Shown here: piece after piece, positions 35,706-46,445 of the stretch | Numbering within the stretch: position 1 is the stretch's first letter | How the letters are laid out: each line of letters starts with the position of its first letter | Translations under genes and position numbers: made by a program | Notes under the pieces: model-generated | What the model was told of the DNA's origin: nothing | Database searches by the model: none | The model's input: only the letters and a program-made list of their open reading frames with translations | Assembly: GCA_037576215.1 (NCBI GenBank) | Contig: JBANDB010000005.1 | Location: 5,456,001 to 5,520,000, forward strand | From: Armillaria gallica | Lineage: Eukaryota > Basidiomycota > Agaricomycetes > Agaricales > Physalacriaceae | DNA length: 64,000 nt | Reading direction: 5' to 3'

Positions 35706-37923
35706 TCAGGACCAGAGAAAATGATCCACATGAGAGCCACGGTTGGTTGTCATACCTTGGAAGTTGCCCTTGCCACCCCAACTCTTGCAGTCGTGCGAGA
35801 TACCCTCTCTGTTTTTCTGAACAATTGCAATACACATCGTGTCCCATACGTACCTGCCCTTCTTCTTAACTGAAATACTCTGGCGGCATTCCGTGAAAGG
35901 TGAACTCTGGACGATGCCCGACAAGTCCATATATTCTGTCGAGAAGAAGAGTTTCAAGAAGCCGACCTCAACGCCTTGTCCCTTTCTTGGTGTCAACCTG
36001 CTCGGAGGCGTCCCACTTGCACCGTACCCGATGGTCAACGATTCTCCAGGAGGGAGAGAGAAATCAACGGCGCCGTCTTTCGCACTTCCCGGTTGATAAT
36101 AAGGAGCTAAAAAAGCAGATGAACTGGTCAGTCGAGTCAGCAATGAAGATCAACAGGACGACGTACTGATGCTCAAATCACTAACATCAAAATAAAACAT
36201 TGAAACATAAAGAGGCACCTTGATGCCAGGATGCATATTGATCTTGAATCCATACTTCACATCCTTTACGTCATCAACGAAAATCACGCCTCCATTGTTT
36301 AGATTCTCGCCATCGGGTTCCAAAACCGCCTCGAAGCCGAGTCCAGTCTCTTTGAGTTTCATACACTCCAGCATGATGGCTCCGGCGAGGGGCCTCCCTT
36401 GACTAGAACGGCGAAGGTGCCAGTAAAAGTCAGCAGAACTTCGAAGAATGCGGTGGATAACGTCCGCATCATCAATTTCGATCTCGAATGACATGCGTGT
36501 CAGCCCATGTTGGCGACAGAGCTTGTCCATGATCTCGAAATGGACAACGTCAAAATCCGCGGCAATGACTAGATCCGGTTCATCGTCGCGGCTATCCACC
36601 AAACAGAATCCCCTCTTTCCTTCGTTGTCACTTTGCATCTCCTTGACTATCTTCTCCCGGACACCGAGCAGCCTTTCGTCCCGTTCAATAAGAAGGCTGA
36701 TGTCCTGTCTCTCGCCGACCCGAGTCTGCGAGGCAAATCCTGGAAGGGTGAGGGGGAATGGTGTTTCATTGCCACGCGAGGAGAAATTGCATGTGGTGTT
36801 GAAAGCGGTGGTATTTGAAGCAATGACAGGCCCAAGAGTAGATGACATGTTTCTGGAAGTAAAGACAACGAACTCTGCCTTGTTTGTGATCCCATGAGCC
36901 TCACCAGCTTCCAAAACATACTGGCCCGGCTTATCGGAAGAACGTATGGGATATAGTTTTCGTTGTGGGCTGGCTACTTTGGAATTGAAAAGGGATCGGG
37001 ATTGGTGGAAACCTTCGCACTGCGGATTCTGTCTGTAACGGATGATAAGTATTAGCAGACTAACACATGAAAGGAGGCTTACGCAGGAAGATCAGGTAAA
37101 TTGGCTATTACGTCCGTGTAAGTGAGCTTGTCGACGCCGCTTTTCTTCAACAGGCTCAACAACGCTGAAGTAAAGGCACCATGTCCATCTCTTTCTCCGG
37201 CTTCTTGCCCGTGCTTACACGCTGAAAGGAGCACGTGCGATAACAGACCTGACTTCTCATATCCCTTTGCAGCGGCAATCGCCCGCACCCTGTCATGCGG
37301 AATGTCATGCAAGAGATCCTGGGGAATACTGTAATCTTCTGGGAGTTTTATTCCGCGTACGGCAAAGGTAGGATCATGGTTGATTGTTCGCGTACCCGAG
37401 GCGGAGTGACAACAATCAAGAATGACGGTCTGTCAGAGTACCTGGTCAGATACTATACATGACCGAAATAAAAGGAATATTACAATATTGTCTGATTTCT
37501 TTTCTGCAACGTCTTGGAGAAGATGAGCAAGCCTCTCATCTAGTACACCTTGACCTCGCTTAGAGTCGTCCGACCCGCTGGGGTTAAAATCGTGTGGGAC
37601 CAGCATTTGTATCTTCCCGTTGGCGCAGGGCCATCCGGACGGCGCGTTCGCTTCGGCTCCATGCCCTGCGTAGTATATGAGAATTGGGTCGTCCTCCTTG
37701 ATCGCGGGATTGCTTCCAAGGTTCTTGATCTCCATCTCGATAGTTCGTGGCTTCCTCGTTGCGAAGATTCTTGATTCGGTTCTCTGGAACGCGCAGTGTC
37801 TCGTGTAAAAAAATGTAGACGGCGTCAGCATCGGCAACAGCACCGTGCAGCTCTCTCAGCCCGTAAGAACGGTGCATGTACTTGTCGATACCGATAACCA
37901 GTGCAAATAAGGGCGGGATAGAG
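35706..37923 (-). pseudogene. Caspase-like protease pseudogene, copy G
   Basis: Exons 37923-37484, 37429-37083, 37032-36167 and 36106-35706 align with the intact copies. About five bases are missing near 37741-37746 (between NEEAT and IEMEIK), which shifts the frame before the catalytic histidine. Downstream exons remain open, with YAGHGAE and an altered cysteine motif (DCCHSAS instead of DCCHSGS). The C-terminus runs about 40 residues past its paralogues. Upstream, the two linker exons and the 18-nt exon are recognisable (to about 38170), but the hydrophobic leader exon is gone and the TATA box is changed. Otherwise little decayed, so inactivation is recent, unless the 5-base gap is a sequencing error. 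Confidence 0.75.
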
Positions 37924-38294
37924 CTAACAATGCATAATCAGTGCACATATCCTAGAACACGAAAATAAATATGCACTCTTCAATAGGAATACATAGAGGA
38001 GGAGGACTGTGAAGCACAGAGTCATTACGGCCTATTCACGTGGATAGAGTTCAACGTACGACTTAAAAGATGAAGTCTTTCCCTCCGCTGGACCATCTGC
38101 AGGCCTGTGAGATTCGAGCATTAGCAGTAGGTCAATCGTTCCTTCCGCAGGGATCCCTTACATTGGAAGGGGCGGGAAGCTGTGATAGACGGAGATTCAG
38201 TACGAATCCTCGTAAGATTTGGAAAGAAAGATACACAAGAGGGGTTCTCAAGAGTGAGATTGTACCAGTGTAGCTTGTAATGCAAGGCGAGGAA

Positions 38295-38402
38295 GCGCGA
38301 TACTTTCTAGATGTATCAAGGCTCTTTCACCTTGCACATATGTTCGCTTTTATTCTGGCTTTGGACAAGGCATTGCAAGAGATTCATCCATGCGTTAATG
38401 CC
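38295..38402 (-). promoter_or_regulatory. Decayed caspase-family promoter, copy G
   Basis: The position of the TATA box reads TCTAGAAAGTATCGCGC on the minus strand (about 38295-38312), so the TATA core is lost. The upstream box at 38373-38402 is recognisable but mutated. Confidence 0.45.
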
Positions 38403-39150
38403 TTCTGTTGACCCGTTTGGCGTGTCAAATGATAAACGCTCTCGGGCGGGTTAGAAAAAATCGTGCTGGAAATGCTGCAAAGAGACCTCGTCCCTCATGG
38501 CGCTCTCGTTATCGAGGCACATGAAGATAGTGAGTCCATCCTGACGACCCCCCCGCGATCACGATGTGAATGTGAACTTTTCATTCTTCTTCGCTGCGTT
38601 GACAGCGGTACTAGAAGGTAAACACTGGAACCGAATTGACATCCATAAGACGCTGTAAATGGGGGCCCTGTACGTACACGGGTGGGGGGACTTTGGATAT
38701 CAATGACAATTCGGAGAAACAGAGGCGCCCATAAGGAAGGATGAGAGAATCTATAATCTGTACCAAAGGTGGTCGTAGGTGGGACACGAGTGGAGACTCA
38801 CACAGTCGCCAGTCGCTGGGTTTGAATTTGTTAAATATAGATCTCCTTGAAGTCAAGGATGATATGGTTATGCAGGTAGGCCGGATGTGTCCTTCCTCGA
38901 AGGTAGTAAATTCTCCTCTCCATGACTCTCGTTCCTGAATGACTTGGGTCTGAATGGGAAAAGATACTAGTGGTGAACTGGAAAGCTAGGACGAACTTGA
39001 TGACGATGCAAGTTATAGTTAACCCAGGCACCTATCAAGAATAAGCAATGTGAATGCAGAGGTGATGGGTAAGCGCCTACGGAGCAATTTCTTGGACACT
39101 CTTGGAGCATCAAAGACTCTGTCACAATGGGAGATTCCCTTTCATTTGAC
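38403..39150. repeat. Spacer repeat and flank
   Basis: Bases 38403-38600 are a spacer repeat copy (CGCTCTCGGGCGGGTT, TATCGAGGCACATGAAGA). Bases 38870-38990 resemble 21280-21360, including the TGTCCTTCCTCG stretch. No gene is seen. Confidence 0.4.
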
Positions 39151-39154
39151 GGAA

Positions 39155-39470
39155 ATTGGTGTCGCCTCTTGCAAAGCTGCGGTAGCCGAGCTCCGAGGCT
39201 TAGGCCTAAGCGCTTGAGCTTGAGCGCTTAAGTGCCTTAACGTAGCCCTGTCAACGGCTTTGAATCCCCCTTCCCATTCTTCTTTAAACGCCTCCAACTC
39301 CCTTGAGGCTGTAGGGAGACTTTTTACGCCACACGGGGCGAGCGTGTTCCATACTGAGTCATAGTCAACCAGCCGTCGTTGGAGCAGATTTACCATACTT
39401 GCACGGATCCGATTGATATTGACGCAGTCCTCCTTTTTCATTTCGTCGCTTTTGTCCTTGGAAGGAATTA
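39155..39470 (-). pseudogene. Zn2Cys6 regulator relic with an internal deletion
   Basis: The minus-strand sequence contains the TF1 motif RELEAFKEEWEG (39290-39255) and, upstream, the stretch matching the NRIRVW-coding start of the middle homology region (about 39390-39470). The roughly 250 bases between them in TF1 are largely missing. Downstream is a near-palindromic AAGCGCTTGAGCTTGAGCGC stretch at about 39210. Confidence 0.6.
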
Positions 39471-40188
39471 AGAAAGTAGTTTTTAAAATGTTGATGCAAC
39501 ATTAACCCGCTTACAAAGCTCAAACTCTACTACACCGGACCGCGATCTCCGGATATTCTGAAGCGCCGCAACTTCTGGTTGTCGCTGGCGAAGTTCTTGT
39601 CTGAAGTCCGCCAGGTATTCAATTAGCTTGAGGAAGAGAAGCAAAGCTCACAATGGTATGTCATTGGTGACAGGCTCCCCGGGAGAATGGCTGTGCGATT
39701 ACGACAAACCCACGACTTTAAACGGTAAACCACCCCGCCTTACTTGCACCTTACACTCCTCGAACTCCCGAACTATTTAGTTTACTAGCGCCGGCATCAT
39801 GGAACCTCGCCACAAAACGCAACAGTTAATATGGTATACCTACATTAATATTATAGTCAAAATTGTAAAGGGATTTATTATGCCACTCCGCTGAATGACA
39901 GATGATCGACTCCTCCTTGCTCATTGAACTGTGTACGAGTCTCGTCGAACGGTCGAGATTAAAACAGATTCATCACCAACGAATCCGTTTGAGAACATGC
40001 CCTTCACTAGTCAGTTTAGCGTTAACGTGACAAGCTGTTTAGTTAGTGAGACTTGGAAAAGGAAAACCGTTCAGATAAACGTACCGTATACAGGCATATA
40101 CTGTACATGTGGCAAGGATCTATTTTCCTTCTGCTTTCTACGGGCGCTCGCACTCTCCGGACTTTCTGAACAGCAATAGGCCCACTGC
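39471..40188. other. Intergenic region, nothing supported
   Basis: No gene, tRNA or clear repeat seen. The segment 39930-40000 weakly resembles 26090-26120, possibly another regulator fragment. Confidence 0.3.
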
Positions 40189-40790
40189 TGCAAAGAAGAT
40201 CCGTCCGTTTATTGACGCCTTCTATTACCCTGTGTCAGATGACCACAGTCGAGCGGGTTGAACGTGTTATGTATAAGCGCTGAAAGGTATCTTGTCCTTC
40301 ATTTCGCTTCCTCTGTTACCGAGGGATAAGCGCTTCGATGAATACATTTCGATGATTTGACTGCATTGACTTACGTGAATGTGTGAAAAAAATTTCCTCA
40401 TTCCTCGATGCGTTAGCCATCATACTGGGAAATACGCACGGCGTCTGCATTACAATCCAGAAATATCTTGCGCGTGGTCCATCGATAACGATCCAGAGAG
40501 GCCATGGGCTTTATCAGAAGCAGGGCAAACGTTAAATCCTTGGGAAACTGACTTGACGCCGTAAACATTGAAGGCGCGACTTGGACGTAAGGCGACCGAC
40601 ACTTTATAGATGTAGCAGGGTCCGTTGCCCGTTCACACACACGTTCGTTCCGATTATCTGGAAACCAGCTGCAAAAGAGATCCATACGTGCATTGACGCC
40701 TTCTACTTTGATGTGAACACGGACGCTTTTTGAAATCTTTGTTTCTTCCTCGTTGCGTTATTCTAGATCCGTCGAACAAAGAAGTGAATA
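40189..40790 (-). promoter_or_regulatory. Orphan caspase-family promoters and spacer repeats
   Basis: Two upstream boxes (40189-40219 and 40670-40700) and one intact TATA segment (CTATAAAGTGTCGG on minus, about 40600-40613) match the caspase promoters, with spacer repeat sequence between them (40220-40400). No leader exon or p20 follows downstream, so these are promoters that lost their genes. Confidence 0.5.
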
Positions 40791-40929
40791 CAGCATCGAA
40801 TCTTAGTTATTGAAGCTGATATCCATTTAGGCCTCTGGGATGTTAAGAACAGGTAGGAGGCTGTGCAAACACAAATGAGGGGAGCATTTCCATGATGATG
40901 AAGGGAAAAAAAGACGCCTGTGAGGAACT

Positions 40930-41420
40930 CGGACTCGAGTAACCGAAGCAAAGCAACCACAGAATCAGACACCGAACAAGAAGAAGCGCACCCCGGCAAG
41001 GGACAGAGAGTCGGATAGCAGCGACTATATCGTCGGCGCCAGCGTAAGGTCGTGTGTCTACCCAGACTATACATATAAACAGCACGAGACTGTCTGCGTC
41101 GTATAGAGGGGCAGAAACGGAGGACGGCGCCCAACTAAGTCGCAAATATACTTCTTCCCCCAGACAACTCCTTGAAAATTCGTCTAGCCTAGATCCGACC
41201 GACGGAAGGACACCATCACGAGTCTCCTCAAGTGGCTGCTTTCATACCGTATGACGCCTTCACCAGCAACTACAACGTTCACCTGGCTCAACCTTCTTCA
41301 TTTCTGCATACAAATTTCTGTGGATGACGACGAAGATGGGAGCCGACGTTTCAGAAGGAGCGGTAGTTACCGATTGAATTTGGCATCGAAATCAAGGACG
41401 ACTCGGAAAACGTGGACAGC
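40930..41420 (+). pseudogene. Zn2Cys6 regulator relic
   Basis: Pieces match TF1 in order: the basic region before the zinc cluster (CCGAACAAGAAGAAGCGCAC), a remnant of the sequence after the cluster (GGACGGCGCCCAA followed by an intron-like GTCGCA), and the start of the acidic linker exon. The zinc cluster is deleted. Confidence 0.6.
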
Positions 41421-41947
41421 GATATGCGGTAAATGAGACTTTTCTTGGTTTCTCCAACGTCGTAATCCGCAGCGTCCATGACTAATTCTCAAGATTGTCT
41501 GGGTAAGTTTTTATCCCTTAGTTGCTGTATATGGAGGAGAGGACTAGACAACTTCAACTCATCCCGCTTTACAAGGAATTTCAACATACACCTCCTACCA
41601 TAGCGAAGAAGTGATAAAAATAAATCGTGTCATTTTGAAGAGGGCTTATGTCCGTTATGATTTCGCGTCCACGGTTCCTAGGAATAGAGACACCTTCATA
41701 TACCTGAAACAAAGTTAGCAAGTAGATGATGAAGTTGAAATGAAATGTACAAGTCAAAATTGAAGCGCTGTGAACAGGTAATGAATGATGGGGATGGTAG
41801 TGGTGATGGTCAGAGTTAAGAAACGGTTAAATAGTCGTCCGCTGAGGTATCAGTCATCGATACCATCAAAACTAATGACAAATGAACGCCATCACGGATT
41901 GTGGCACCTTGAAAGATGCACTGGGAGCCCTGGGGACGGTCACAGTC
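41421..41947. other. 3' flank of copy H
   Basis: No gene. Bases 41560-41790 duplicate the segment at 16180-16400 beyond copy C, so flanks were copied together with the genes. Confidence 0.4.
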
Positions 41948-44429
41948 TTAGCCTCGCGAGGGGCCCTCGCGTCCCCTTTTCTGAACAACGGCAACACACA
42001 TCGAGTCCCACAAACGCCTGCTCTCCGGCGCGGCTCGCGCTCCCCCGCGGATCTCAGTGAAAGGCGACTCCTGGACGATACCCAACAAATCCATATACTC
42101 CGTCGAGAAGAAAAGCTTCAAGAAACCAACATCGACATCCTGACCTTCTCTTAGCGTGTACATGTGTGGAACCGTCCCACTCGCGCCGTACCCAATGGCC
42201 AACGACTCCCCAGGAGGAAGGGAAACATCAGTGTTGTTCTTCGCACCCCCCGGTTGGTAGTACGAACCTGCAAAGGAAGTCATTAAAGAGGAAAATGGGA
42301 TGAGAAAGAGATGGCGTACTGATGCTCAAGTCACTGACATCAAAATAGAACATCCAAACATAAAGAGGTACCGACATCGCATCGGTAATCTTGAATCCGT
42401 AGATCCCTTCCTCATCGACATCAACCATAATCACACCTCCAACATTCAGGTTGTGGCCATCGGGATCAGGCATTAAGACCTCTTCCAAGTCATCCGTGTA
42501 CTCCCCGGTCTCTTTAAGCTTCATACACTCGAGTGTGCTTGTGGCGAGGGGACTCCGTTTGCTCGAATGGCGAAGGTACCAGTAAAAATCAGCCGAACTC
42601 TGAAGAATGCGGTGGAGAGCGTCCGAATCATCGATGCCAACCCCGAATGGCATGTGTGTTAGCCCGTGTTGTCGACAGAGCTTGTCCATGATCTCGAAAT
42701 GGATAACATCGCCATCCGCGGCAACGACCAGATCTGGTTCATCGTCCCGGCTCTTCACCAAACGGAATCCCCTCTTTCCTGCTTCCATCTCGTTGGCTAT
42801 CTGCTCGAAGACACTGAGTAACCTTTCGTTCTGCTCGACAAAAAGGCGAACATCTTGGTCCTGACCAACCCGAGTCTGCAAGGCATATCCGGAAGCAGCA
42901 AGGGGGAATGGCGCTTCATTGCCCAGCGCGGAGAGAAATTTACATGAGGAGGTGAAAGCGGCTGTATTTGAAACAACGACGGTTCCCAGAGCAGATGTCA
43001 TGGTTCTATCAGCAAAGACAGAGAACTCGGCATTCTTTGTGATTCCGTGGGCCTCGCCAGCTTCCAAAACGTACTGGCCCGGCATGTTAGCGGACGCGCG
43101 GATGGGATACAATTCACGTTGAGGGCTGGCTACCTTGGAATTGAACAGATATCGAGACTGATGGACACCGTCACACTGCGGGTCTTGTCTGTAACGGACA
43201 AATCAGTGTTAACAGACGAGGACACGAAACCGGGCTTACGCGTGCAGATCAGGCAGATTGGTTATCACGTCCTTGTAGGTAAGCTTATCGATGCCCTTTT
43301 CCCGTAGCAAGCTTAGCAACGCTGAAGTAAATACACCACGTCCATCTCTTTCTCCAGCTTCTTGCCCGTGCTTACAAGCTGCAAGGAGCATGTGTGATAA
43401 CAGACCTGTCTTCTCGAATCCCTTTGCAACGTCACTCGCCCGAGCATCCGGCTCAATTTCATGCAAGAGATTTTGAGCGATAGCGTAAGTCTCTGGGAGA
43501 TCGATCCCGCGAACGGCGAAAGTAGGATCGTCGCCGTCGTTGGTCCGCGTGCCAGAGCCAGAGTGACAACAATCGAGAATGACAGTCTGTCGGTACACCC
43601 GATTAGATACGTTGCGTGATAGAAACGAGTGAAAACTTGCAATATTGTCTGACTTCTTCGTCGCGAGGTCTGAAAGAAGATGAGAGAGCTTCATATCTAG
43701 TACACCTTGACCCTGCTCGGAGTCGTCCGATCCGCTCGTGATAAAGTCGTGGGGAACCAGCATTTGTATCTTCCCGTTGGCGCTGGGCCATCCCGATGGT
43801 GCATTTACTTCAGCACCATGCCCTGCGTAAAAGATGAGAATGGGGTCATCCTTCTTGATCTTTGAGTTTTTCCCAAGGTCCTTAATCGCCGCCTCGATAG
43901 TCAACCTCGTGGCTTCCTCGTTGCGAAGATTCTTGATTTGTCCCGTTGGAACGCGGAGAGTCTCTTGTAAAAATGTGCTGATGGCGTCGGCATCGGCAAC
44001 AGCACCACTCAGGTTTGGGATCCAGTTCGAAAGGTACTCGTCGATGCCAATAACGAGTGCAAATAGCGGGGCAGGACTAATCATTGCAAAATCAATGTCA
44101 TATTCTAGGGCGTGAAAAAAGAAACCGACCGTCCAATTGTGATCGACCGTTGAGGACTGTGAAGTTCAAGGTTATTGTAGTTTTTACTTTGGGATTGGCG
44201 TACGCGGACAGAGAAGACGGCTCTTCGAGACCATCTGCAGGCCTGCAAATTATCGTATTCGTGAATTAATTGTCTTTCAAACAGTAACTCCTTACGTTGG
44301 AGTAGTGTGGGAGCTGTTATTGAAAAACCAGAGATTTAATAGGAATCGTCGAAAGAATTGAAATGCTCCTGACCACAGTAGAACATCCAACACAGTGCTG
44401 ACTGCGATGTTGAGCCACTTAAAAACCAT
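41948..44429 (-). CDS. Caspase-like protease, copy H (703 aa)
   Basis: Exons 44429-44374, 44313-44296, 44242-44204, 44156-44130, 44076-43641, 43586-43240, 43188-42320 and 42267-41948 total 2112 nt in one frame. The hydrophobic leader is MVFKWLNIAVSTVLDVLL. Three small phase-2 exons form a short linker. The p20 domain starts at FALVIGIDEYL with His133 (YAGHGAE) and Cys199 (DCCHSGSG), matching the peptidase C14 dyad. The beta-rich C-terminal modules start near EAGEAHGIT and GYGASGTVP. The intron within p20 (43587-43640) has a GC donor (GCAAGT) where the paralogues have GT. ATG 44084, overlapping a splice acceptor, would give a 659-aa alternative. Copy E is its closest relative. Function is inferred only from the family. 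Confidence 0.87.
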
Positions 44430-44499
44430 GTGAATGACGACAGAGTCGCAAGAGCAACGCCGACGAGTGGGAGTCTACGTGCGGCTTGGACTGCAGCCT

Positions 44500-44590
44500 G
44501 GCAACACTTTATATACGTAGTGGCCTCTGACATGCGTTCGCTGATTCATTAAAATAGCCGACGGCAAAGGGGATCCATCTGCGTATTGAC
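44500..44590 (-). promoter_or_regulatory. Caspase-family promoter, copy H
   Basis: The TATA box TATATAAAGTGTTGCC lies on the minus strand at about 44500-44515, with the upstream box at 44573-44595 (GATGGATCCCCTTTGC). The leader ATG is about 70-80 bp downstream. It matches copy E closely. Confidence 0.65.
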
Positions 44591-44799
44591 ATTATCCCAT
44601 GTCTAGAAGAAGTCTTGTTAGAAGTAGCGGAAGGCAAACTCGTCCCCTTCAGGAAACGCTGCAGTGTCCTGGAGGCGAGTTCTTCATGTGTCGGCGGTCA
44701 TGCAGGGTAGGATACGATCTATGCATATATGAGTCTCTGAGACACTAGGAAGTAATTTGAGGGTAGTCATACTGTTGGAAAATCATCCATCACCTCCGA

Positions 44800-45065
44800 C
44801 ACCGGCGAGGGAGACATGGCGGCAGAACACAGGACTGTCGGTCGCATACCAGCCAATTTATTTTAACTGAAATTATGTCGAGGAGGCCAAAAAACAGTAT
44901 CGTAGGAGAAAGACGAGTGGTGGCTGCTCGAGGGTATGCGATTGAAACACTACGCCAGCTAATGACAGGGGGAATGGTATGAAATGAAAAAGGCAAGGAT
45001 AAAGCTCCAGAATCCAGAGGTTGTCGCACTAAAACCATCTTACAGCATAGCAAGAAGGTTTAGCC
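44800..45065 (-). repeat. Upstream flank shared with copy E
   Basis: The reverse complement matches 26772-27010. Together with the promoters and genes this defines E and H as inverted copies of one block of about 3 kb. Confidence 0.6.
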
Positions 45066-45179
45066 ATGCAAGTTCAACGTTCAACGTGCAACACCGAAGA
45101 AAGTTTGGAAGCTTGTGGAACGAAAGAGACTCTTGATACGAAAATATTTCGATTCGGCGTAGTGACTAGAAAGGAAGAG

Positions 45180-46100
45180 TTAGCAGCTGGTGGCTGTGCA
45201 GGCGTTCCTCCCTTTCTGCCTGCCACGCCAACCAACAGATGCCGACCAAGCATACAAAGACCCGGCGGCCGTCAAATACTAAAACTCGCCAAGTCTCTTC
45301 GCCATCTGCCACGACATCGAAGGATGGAAACAAGTGCATACCCATTCCGGGTACAAACGGCATGTTCCTCTTGCAATTGCGCTCATTGCGGGTTTGAGTT
45401 TGCCATCGCATCGAGCAGCTAAGAAGAGAAGCGGCGTGGACGAACGAGACTCATTTCACGCCTGGTACGTCCTGTCATTGTAATATCTATGGGTTGACGG
45501 ATGTCAGATCGCCCTGCTGGAACATTTCGACGGGCTGGTATAAAAAGTCCACCTACAGCCTCGCCTATGATGCGCATATGTGCTGATATATTGTACTGTG
45601 GCGAGATTCCATGATGAGGCTTTCGTGGAGTAGCAGATTGAGGAGTTTGGGAGTCGGAGGAGTTCATGGTGGAAGGGAGAGGTGGTTCAAAGCCGTCGGT
45701 GGTACTCGGGGTAAAGCAGCTTGTTGCCGTGGTGAGCTTAGCCTCATTCCTCCAAGCTATAAGTTTCACTGACGTTTCTCTGCGCAGTTTGATAGGCTAC
45801 TTCAGACTGGCTCGTTTGGATTTCAGTGGGCACTCCTTACAAGCGGGCGATGATCTGTTCTTTAAATAGGTTCGGACCCCGGTGGTTTCTTTCGCAACTA
45901 ATACTCACACAGTCTCTAGTATCCGCCTCGACGATGATCAGGGTGCATGAATGACCAGCTGATGCACACTTGTCGATCTAGGCACTCAAGAGCACTGAGT
46001 ATTGGCAGGGACTGCCGATGTGTGGGTCCGTTTCATGCCTGTTTGTCAGGCCTAACAGTAACGGTTCTCCTTCGTTTTCGTCCTAGGCAAATTGTCCTGT
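45180..46100 (+). pseudogene. Zn2Cys6 regulator pseudogene
   Basis: Collinear fragments of TF1: the end of the linker exon (about 45360-45480), a piece of the middle homology region (GGTATAAAAAGTCC, 45538-45551), the intron and exon around GATAGGCTACTTC (45730-45870), the FKQ/F-like exon now ending in an in-frame TAG, and the final exon region. The zinc cluster and most of the middle region are deleted. It is followed by a UbiA pseudogene on the opposite strand, as with TF1 and TF2. Confidence 0.7.
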
Positions 46101-46445
46101 CAACGACAGATACCCATGCACTAATGATAAGTATTCTGTGTGCTTTCTTGCTTCGTTCTGTACGATGCGCTCCATGTATCGTTGTTGTAATTTGATCTGT
46201 AAAGAAGACATATTACTTCACAAGACACGACGCGACGAAGCAGAAATTTAATAATAATACCGACTCGGGGCCGTTGTAGATTTGCGGTCAGATATAAATA
46301 TCCGAGTCCGCAAGCGAGATTTAAATCTTCGTTGAGAGGAGGACTTACGCTGCTACCGCAAGTCTATTTCATTTTGGTGACGAAATATCAAGAGCGAATA
46401 AATATTGTTAAGTTAAGAGTGCAGTCGTATGTGGTACTAAGTAGT
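46101..46445. other. Module boundary between regulator relic and UbiA pseudogene
   Basis: Non-coding. It holds a copy of the GACTCGGGGCCG repeat (from 46262), ending in CCGAGTC (46302-46308) so that it could form a small hairpin, and the AATAAATATTGTTAAGTTAA stretch shared by the UbiA 3' flanks. Confidence 0.5.
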
